Shown here in pieces: positions 57,225 to 64,000 of a stretch of 64,000 nt of DNA. Origin of the DNA: Sphagnum compactum (Eukaryota > Bryophyta > Sphagnopsida > Sphagnales). The stretch spans positions 13,756,304-13,820,303 of the forward strand of contig OZ234496.1 in the NCBI GenBank assembly GCA_965153455.1, in the 5' to 3' direction. Each line of letters opens with the position of its first letter. Position 1 is the stretch's first letter. Both the position numbers and the translations under genes were made by a program. The notes beneath the pieces were generated by a model. It worked only from the letters and a program-made list of their open reading frames with translations. It searched no databases and was not told the DNA's origin.

Positions 57225-59089
57225 TTTAAAGTAAGTTTGATGTTGGAACTATATATGGTTTTGACATTGAAATTATTAATCATTATTCATTATGAATAAT
57301 ATATTTATTTTTCAAATTTGTGATCTCAAAGTTTTAACAAAAATTCATTGAACTTGCATTATTCTCATAGGGGGTCACTAAATGTTGGAGTTTTAAACCA
57401 TGCACATCAAACAAAACATTTTTTCGAATGTATTATATGATTGTTTAACCTATTTTTCTCACCCTATTATGGAAAAAAAATGGTTATATTTATTATTTGA
57501 TTATTTTTTCTTCTAGAGACCAATTTTTGCCAATTTAAAGGAAGGGAAACATAAACAATGGCTTTTCCCCCAAAAAATCAGATTTATCAAATTTAAAATT
57601 GATATTTTTTCAAAGTAATATTGAAGGATTTAAATAATTTTGTGACATCGTAATTCCTCTATAGGGAAATATGGGTAAAACTACTTATGGGTGATAATAG
57701 TTCGAATAACACTGCAAAAGGTTATTTTTAATTGTACAAAATCATATTGAGGAAAAAAAAACTTATAATTTCTCAAAAATTGAACATATATTTTACACAA
57801 TAAAAATATCTTTGTTAAAGATTTAATGAAAACACTTTTGAATTCACATTGAATTCAATCCCATTTATGAATATTGTAGATGAATTTACACAAAAATATT
57901 TCTAGATTTCTTTTTATTCATAACACATTATTTTAAGTTCTTTTTTGAATCCTTCATATTGCATAATTATAAATTATAATTATTTTCATGAATAAATTAT
58001 TAAATAAATTTCAAGATCGTGTTTTCATTTGTAACATTTGAATAAAATTTGGAAAAGAAAATGTATGTTAACCGTTATAATTTTTTAAATAGTTTCATGT
58101 TGAAGATAATAAAATTAAACTTTCTTTTTATCTTATCAAAGAGTTGAAGTGGTTTGGTGGTGAAGACCTTGGTGCATCTCCATGAAGTTTTGGTTCAAAC
58201 CTTGATGAATGTGTGCGTTAATGTACATAATGTGTATATACATTGATGTATCATGTATAAATATGATACACGAAACATGTATGATGATAGTGAATATCTT
58301 CAAAATATTTTGCTTAAAAAAACCCAAAAAAATAATATTAATAATATTAAATCACAGCATGTATTTTTGCATGGCATGCCATGAAAAATTTACAATCCAT
58401 TATTGAAAAAAAATGTTACAAATGTTACAAATGTGTTACATGATGATGTGGCATGTCAATTCACGTCATATTACCTTTGGACCTCATAATATCCATGTCA
58501 ATTTTTTTAAATTACAAATTACATAGTGCAACATGTCCCTACCCAAAACAACTGAAAAATATCTCACTAAATATGTTCTAATCAACTAGTCCTTTTTTAC
58601 CAAAACCATGTAAATTGCATATTAATGAACTTTGTCCCAATTCATTAAAAATATAGTGGCTTTGGGTAGTGGAAAAATCCAATATTTCTTCTTGTGTTAA
58701 GCTTTTTAATAATCTTATTCACAACTATTATTGCATTTTAGTAATGCTGAATATGTGACCTTGCAAAGATATTTTCACATCCAAATTTGGTTATTTATTG
58801 TTTTGTAACCCAACCAATAAAATTGAAACATGGACAAAAAATAAGGGTCAAGGACTATTGATAGCAAACCACCTAGACCAATCATTATGATAATCTAATA
58901 AAAAACATTTAGCATCAAATATATCATATTTATTACGTTATTTTATGTAGGTGCACTCACTGCAATAGGATTCATATGGACTACTTCAATATGGACTACT
59001 TCAAGTTGTTCTGAAGGCATGGACATCAATTAACTAAAATTATTGATTCAATGTGAACTATTGTGAATAGAAGTACCTTGGAGTCTTTA
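57223..59089. other. No gene recognised
   Basis: Very AT-rich. Apart from the SINE-like head at 58149-58202 nothing is supported. Confidence 0.5.
58149..58202 (+). repeat. tRNA-derived SINE head
   Basis: GTGGTTTGGTGGTGAAGACC has A-box character, and GGTTCAAACCTTG at 58192 is a good B box with normal spacing. It is preceded by T-rich and followed by diverged sequence. It could also be a decayed tRNA gene. Confidence 0.45.
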
Positions 59090-61720
59090 GAGTCTATACA
59101 TAAAGACATTAAGTCCATCAAGTTTGGTTAGGTTATAACAAAGTCCATTTGAATTGGTTGGTTTGTAACTTGAACTCCATTTGAAGTGATGAGATTGTTA
59201 AAGAATCCATTTGCATCAGCCATCTTGTAAATTGAAGTCTATAGATTGCATTGGTGAGATTTTGTCAAAAACTCATATGAATTTGTCAGATTATAATTTG
59301 GATTGGTGAGGTTATCACAAAATCCATTACAATTAATTAGTTTTTTAACTTCAAGTCCATTTGAATTGGTTAGATTTTAATTACTTGATGAGGGTCTTCA
59401 TGCTAAGGAATACCACTTAGGATGTTACAAACATAATTTTATTACACATAACAACTAAAAATACTTCAAATTCTTATTATTTATTAAGATATTATCAAAA
59501 TGAAATATTAGGTTATTTAAATACATACTAATGATTAAGAATTGATAAAATTAATATTTTAATGTGTTAGAAATTGATAGGTACATAGCCTATTATAAAT
59601 AAAAAAGACTTCCTTCACAAACAAAAAAGAATTCCATAAGGAGCCTATTTTTCGTAATTTACACAATATTTTTGGCTGGAACTTGTTGTTTTAACATTAC
59701 TAGTTAATGTTATATTTTTATTTGAAAAATTCAGCATATGACTTCAATACTATGCCCCAAAGTTCAATATAATTCTTTAAAATATTTTACAAAATCAAAT
59801 GGGTGGAACACTGTCACATGAGAACATTCTAAAATCCATTTCAAATAATGACATTATCACATAGTCAATTTGATCTAAATTTTTGTAATATTACATTTGA
59901 AATATATATGAATTGGTTAGATGAAATCCATAAAGCAATTTTGTGATGCCTTGTTGAAAAAATTTCCATGACTGTTAATTTCAAGAATAATTCTTTTGCA
60001 TGGCAACTATGGACTAGTTATGGTTTAATCAAATTTTGCATGGGCTTTGGATGTTGGTGATGATTCTACATGCAAGGTAATTGATTGAAGAAGGAACTAG
60101 GCTAGGTAGAAATCATGGATATTACCTAAAATGGTCAAAAGCTTTGAGGATGTAGGTTTAGTCCTTTATTTTATTTTTATTGGACATGAGATTGAAATTC
60201 AAATTGTGAACCAACTTTTGTTTTTTTTCATGACCTTATTTGGTAGCATAAGAGAAAATGAATGTAAAGAAGTGTGTTGTGTGAACATTATATGTGATTG
60301 AACTCCTTGAATTCAATGGGTTTGCCACTAGAGTTTAAAACCATGGTTGAATTCCATTATGAACTTTTGGGTATTATGTTGGATGGTTGCTTGGTCTAGG
60401 TGTTCTAGATGTGTTAACATGGTTGTTTTATAAAAGCTAGAAATTTTTTATGTGTGATAAAAAGAAATCCAATTTACTACACATGAAGTGGTTGCAGTGA
60501 ACGTAATTCATGGAATGAACATTTTCATTTGCAATGCATCAATATTGAAAATTTATTTACAATTTGGTTATCACTTGTTTAGTTTTCCAAAAAAATCAGT
60601 TCAAAGTCATGTGGGGCTTTTATAAACCACTATAGATTTGTTTTTCCATAGGTGAGAAATTGAAAGCTAACATTTTTATAAATAACAATTTGAAAAAACT
60701 CAAATAGATAAATTTGTGGCCATTTCACCGAATAACAAGCTATAAAATTTCAAATGGATTTTACGACCATTTCAACAATAGTTGAAGGTTATTTGAGGTT
60801 TAGTTAAATTGGTGGCAATGTCACAATGTCCATTAACATTATCAATTTGTAATTAACTTCAAATCCATTCGATTTGGTCACAAGGTGAAAACACATGACA
60901 ATTAGGGCCAAGATTGTTGTCGCATTGTATTGTTTTTCAAGGGTACCCATGTTTGAATTTCAACCATGTCATTATTATGAAGGATTTTTATAATGTTTTT
61001 GCATATTATGGTAAATCAAAACACAAATCAATGAAATGTCAAAAAAATTACAATTTTGTTTTTTTATTTCATTTGATGTGATGTTAAAATGTATTTGTGG
61101 AAAAAAATTTACATAATTTTTATGAAATTTTTATAACCACTAAACATTGTGATTTCAATTGAATGGAATATGTTTGTGAATCATATGAATAGTTTGATCA
61201 TTATCATATCACAAATGGGGTTTTTAAGGCAATGACCATAAGTATATGGTAAACTAAAATTTTGACAAAAAGTCACTTGCAAATGGAAGATGATAATAAT
61301 TGGGAGGCAGACCATGTTTAAAAATTCCATTTGAAATGTTTTTTGGTTGATTAATTCAAACAAAAAACTAGTGTAGTTTAAACAAGAAACAAATTTTATT
61401 ATATTGCATATACCATAAATATATTCATTATTCCTTGAATTTAATATTTTAATATTTTAATAATATTATTAGATTACTTTAAATTTATGAAAATCCAAAT
61501 ATAAAGTCCAAACACCAAAAATGAAACCCAAAATTAAATGCAACACATTATGGAAGTGTATACTTTTGACATATGTTATGAAAGTGCCCAAGTTGGTGTC
61601 CTTGTAGTGCGCTTTCATCGAACATTGTCACAAATTTGTCCATTTGAATCCTTATTTTGTAATTAACTAAAAGTTCATTTAACTTTATTAGCTTATAACA
61701 AAGTTCATTTTTTAGGGTTT
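59090..61720. repeat. Degenerate phrase repeat (TCCATTTGAATTGGT...TTGTAACTT)
   Basis: At least eight variants of AA.TCCATTTGAATTGGTTAGATTGTAACTT occur, densest at 59090-59400 with a rough 45-60 bp spacing, then scattered near 59900, 60850, 61650 and 61690. They read like an eroded satellite. No gene was recognised in this stretch. Confidence 0.5.
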
Positions 61721-62668
61721 AGATGTAACATATTATTCTTCCATGGAAATTTGAAGAAACAAATAGCATCACAATGCATTTGTATCATCCTAAGTGATCT
61801 TAATGATTGTATGAACTTTAAATGTAAGCTTGCATACGTCAAATCAATTGTAATTCTTGGAGGAAATCCATGTTGTTTTTACCTAATGTCCAAAGGGTTC
61901 TATTGCCTAAATAATTGAATTCAAGTCTTTATTGTTAAATTACTTGAAATGTATATATTTAAAAAATTGCCTTTGACTTTTATCATGTGGTAAAAATATG
62001 TAAGATATGTGCTACCTTGGTAACTTTGTTCAATAACATGGAAAATAATGGATCATTGTTGTGTTTGCTTGTGTGGATTAAAAGCACATTAAAGGTGAGC
62101 CACTTTTCATTTAAAAAGTCGATGTTTTTAACAAGTATTGTGGTACATAGTAAGCCAAAATCTTGATGACATCATTTGGCTATCTTAAACACAAGCAAAA
62201 AACTTAAAAATTTGCATGACAACATTTTGAAACTCAAATTGCATTTTGAGTCAAAATTAATTTTGATCTAATGGTTAGATGAAGAGGATTGGATAAACTC
62301 AATGTACATAGAATATATAACTTATGTTTTTTCAACAACTATAAAACCTCATATTTGTGGTACATGAAACATTACCAAATTAAAAAAAATGGTCCCAAAT
62401 TTAATTGGTGTATATTAATGTCATTCCCCACAAAAATTTCAACAAAAAAAATCCACCCACAACCCCAATTTTGAAGTATATATGTAATTTTTCAAACTCT
62501 ATGATAAGTATTATTTCATCACATATATTTTCCATACATTCAAATTCTTCAAAGTTTATGGTTTAAAAAAATGATTAAAATTTAAATCTAATAAAAATTT
62601 ATTATAACAAGAAACAAAATCCAATATGTGATCTCCATATGTTACCCAAAAAACTAAATGCATAAATA

Positions 62669-64000
62669 TTGTATTCAAGTGACAACAATTTTTTGAGGGG
62701 CTTAGTATGTTTATGCCTTGTGAAAATTAAATTATTTTTGAGATTTCAAGCTAGACATCCTAAAGTACATATTAGGGAGAGATCATTTGAATCTTTAAAG
62801 CCATTTTTTGGTGTAGAAAAAGATCCTTGTGTCCAAAAGAATTTACTAGATAATATTTTGATGTAATCTAATGGTGCCATTTTGCTTTGGAAAACAATAT
62901 GGCCAAAAAAAACTAACGACTTAAGAAGTTGACCTTGGCATACAAGAGCATGATGGGAAGATAAACATTTCAAACATTAAACCAAACATTTCGCAATTAA
63001 CATTGTGGCATCTATGGTTGACTTTGGAGAAATCTATAGGTTTGATGTTTAGACTGAAATGCAAAGTATGCATTAGTATACTTACCAAATTTCCAATTTG
63101 GTGCACATTTGTTTTCACCACAACCCTATACTAGCTAGATCTAGATGATGAAGACTTATATATTCTTATTGATACCATTTTTATACTTTAGATGACCATA
63201 AGCATGATTCAAAATTTGTGCAACATTGTTTCAAACTTCATCAACATTACATAGTGGAACGAAGATACACACCTAAATGGCATTGGGTGTGGAACAATGG
63301 GTGTGCATCCCAATTTAAGAATAACAAGCCATGGTATTTCATCTCTAGGTATTCAAATGTGGTTGGAGGTTGTAAGATGTTATTAATTGTTTTGGAAGTA
63401 ATAATGTAAAGGACCCCAAGATGGGGGCAAGAGTCACAATCAAAAGATTTCTTTAAAGAAATAAAATTAATGGCCAAGGTAAAAAGTTGTAAAATGTAAA
63501 AAAATGGTTGAATTGTTACATGAATGTTTGTCTGAGAAATTGAATTCGTCATATTATGGTTATGTGAAACCTCTTTGCATAATATTTTGACATGTGTTAA
63601 AGGTGAGGATGTGGATAGGGTGTCTTCATTGTTTATTTGTGATCCCATCATGAAAGGGACCATGAATGTTCACTCAATTTGTGCGTTCAACAAAAACAAC
63701 CTACCTTAGTTGCTTGTCAAAGATTTTGTTTTTCAAGTTTTATTTAGATAACCATTGGACAAAATGCCAAATGTTCAATGGACACAGTAGTGGGTGTCAA
63801 AACAACTTTACCCTCTTGATACACAATATGTATGAGAAGTAATGTATGATGGGTGGGATGGAAAGTGTCAATGGTACGTTTTTGCATTCATTTTTGTTTA
63901 AATGTTATGGTTAGCTTGAATTAAGTTTTTTTTTTCACACCTTACTATTCATTGTTACAAATAGGTGATGAATTAGTTGTTGTACTTGAGATTGGGGACA
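62669..64000 (+). pseudogene. DDE-type transposase fossil of the GCASQFK class, running off the window
   Basis: Fragments in three frames follow in order: FQARHPKVHIRERSFESLKPFF (62745-62812), KFVQHCFKLHQHY, HWVWNNGCASQFKN and KPWYFISRYSNVVGGCKM (about 63210-63380), then in another frame CFGSNNVKDPKMGARV and IKRF (about 63388-63455), then MVELLHECLSEKLNSSYYGY, and GEDVDRVSSLFICDPIMKGTMNVHS (63600-63675). This matches my memory of a transposase-like family with SDGCASQFKN..PWYF.S and a (F/C)FGSGHGKGPHDGAGA block, where the last acidic or glycine positions are mutated here (GSNNVKDPKMGA). Frameshifts and stops show that it is dead. The frame seems to continue to the window end (DELVVVLEIGD). 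I cannot give a firm superfamily name. Confidence 0.6.

Noticed and set aside
63247-63663. 138-codon minus-strand open frame
   Set aside because: It is antisense to the motif-bearing plus-strand transposase fossil and has no recognisable feature of its own.
1-64000. CRISPR arrays, operons, bacterial promoters or phage genes
   Set aside because: No regularly spaced identical repeats with unique spacers, no polycistronic gene runs, and clear GT-AG spliced eukaryotic genes.
1-64000. LTR retrotransposons
   Set aside because: I saw no reverse transcriptase, integrase or protease motifs and no paired long direct repeats with TG...CA ends and a tRNA primer site. Old solo LTRs cannot be excluded by eye.

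Overview
The window looks like nuclear DNA of a land plant. All four genes I can reconstruct are plant nuclear genes with GT-AG introns: a TMEM230/DUF872 protein, a D27/DUF4033 carotenoid isomerase-like protein, an NFRKB-like INO80 subunit, and a CYSTM microprotein. Telo-boxes (AAACCCTA) and CACTA and hAT DNA transposons fit. Compact genes set in very AT-rich, transposon-eroded DNA, plus transposase and kinase-like fossils of kinds I associate with seed-free plants, make a moss, lycophyte or fern my best guess. That guess is an inference; the sequence does not name the species.

Layout. 1-13.6 kb is AT-rich and gene-poor. It holds a CACTA element with an exact 3-bp target duplication (4687-7575), decayed transposon-associated coding fragments on the minus strand (7.8-9.1 kb), a tRNA-like SINE head, an orphan CACTA-type end and a non-autonomous hAT element (11484-12562). 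13.6-28.5 kb is the main gene island: TMEM230-like (+, 14093-14684), D27-like (-, 15950-18552, convergent with TMEM230) and NFRKB-like (+, 21714-26575, divergent from D27 across 3.2 kb that carries a duplicated telo-box block). 28.5-46.6 kb is gene-poor, with a kinase-like pseudogene (32.4-32.9 kb), long poly-C/poly-G tracts and dispersed repeats. 46.6-48.9 kb is a small second island with the CYSTM gene. 49-64 kb is again AT-rich, with a pogo/DDE_1 transposase fossil, tandem repeats, SINE-like heads and a second transposase fossil that runs off the right edge.

Function. The four genes are not an obvious pathway. They are a small membrane trafficking protein, a plastid carotenoid isomerase-family enzyme (strigolactone/carlactone-type chemistry), a nuclear chromatin-remodelling subunit and a stress-type membrane microprotein. 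The exon models are my own hand reconstructions. Each closes in frame, and each protein matches its family on conserved motifs recalled from general knowledge, not from a database search.

The rest of the window is mostly layers of mobile DNA. The most informative parts are the intact CACTA and hAT boundaries, a roughly 250-360 bp repeat core found in three places (once inside the hAT element), and three protein fossils whose conserved motifs are still readable through stops and frameshifts.
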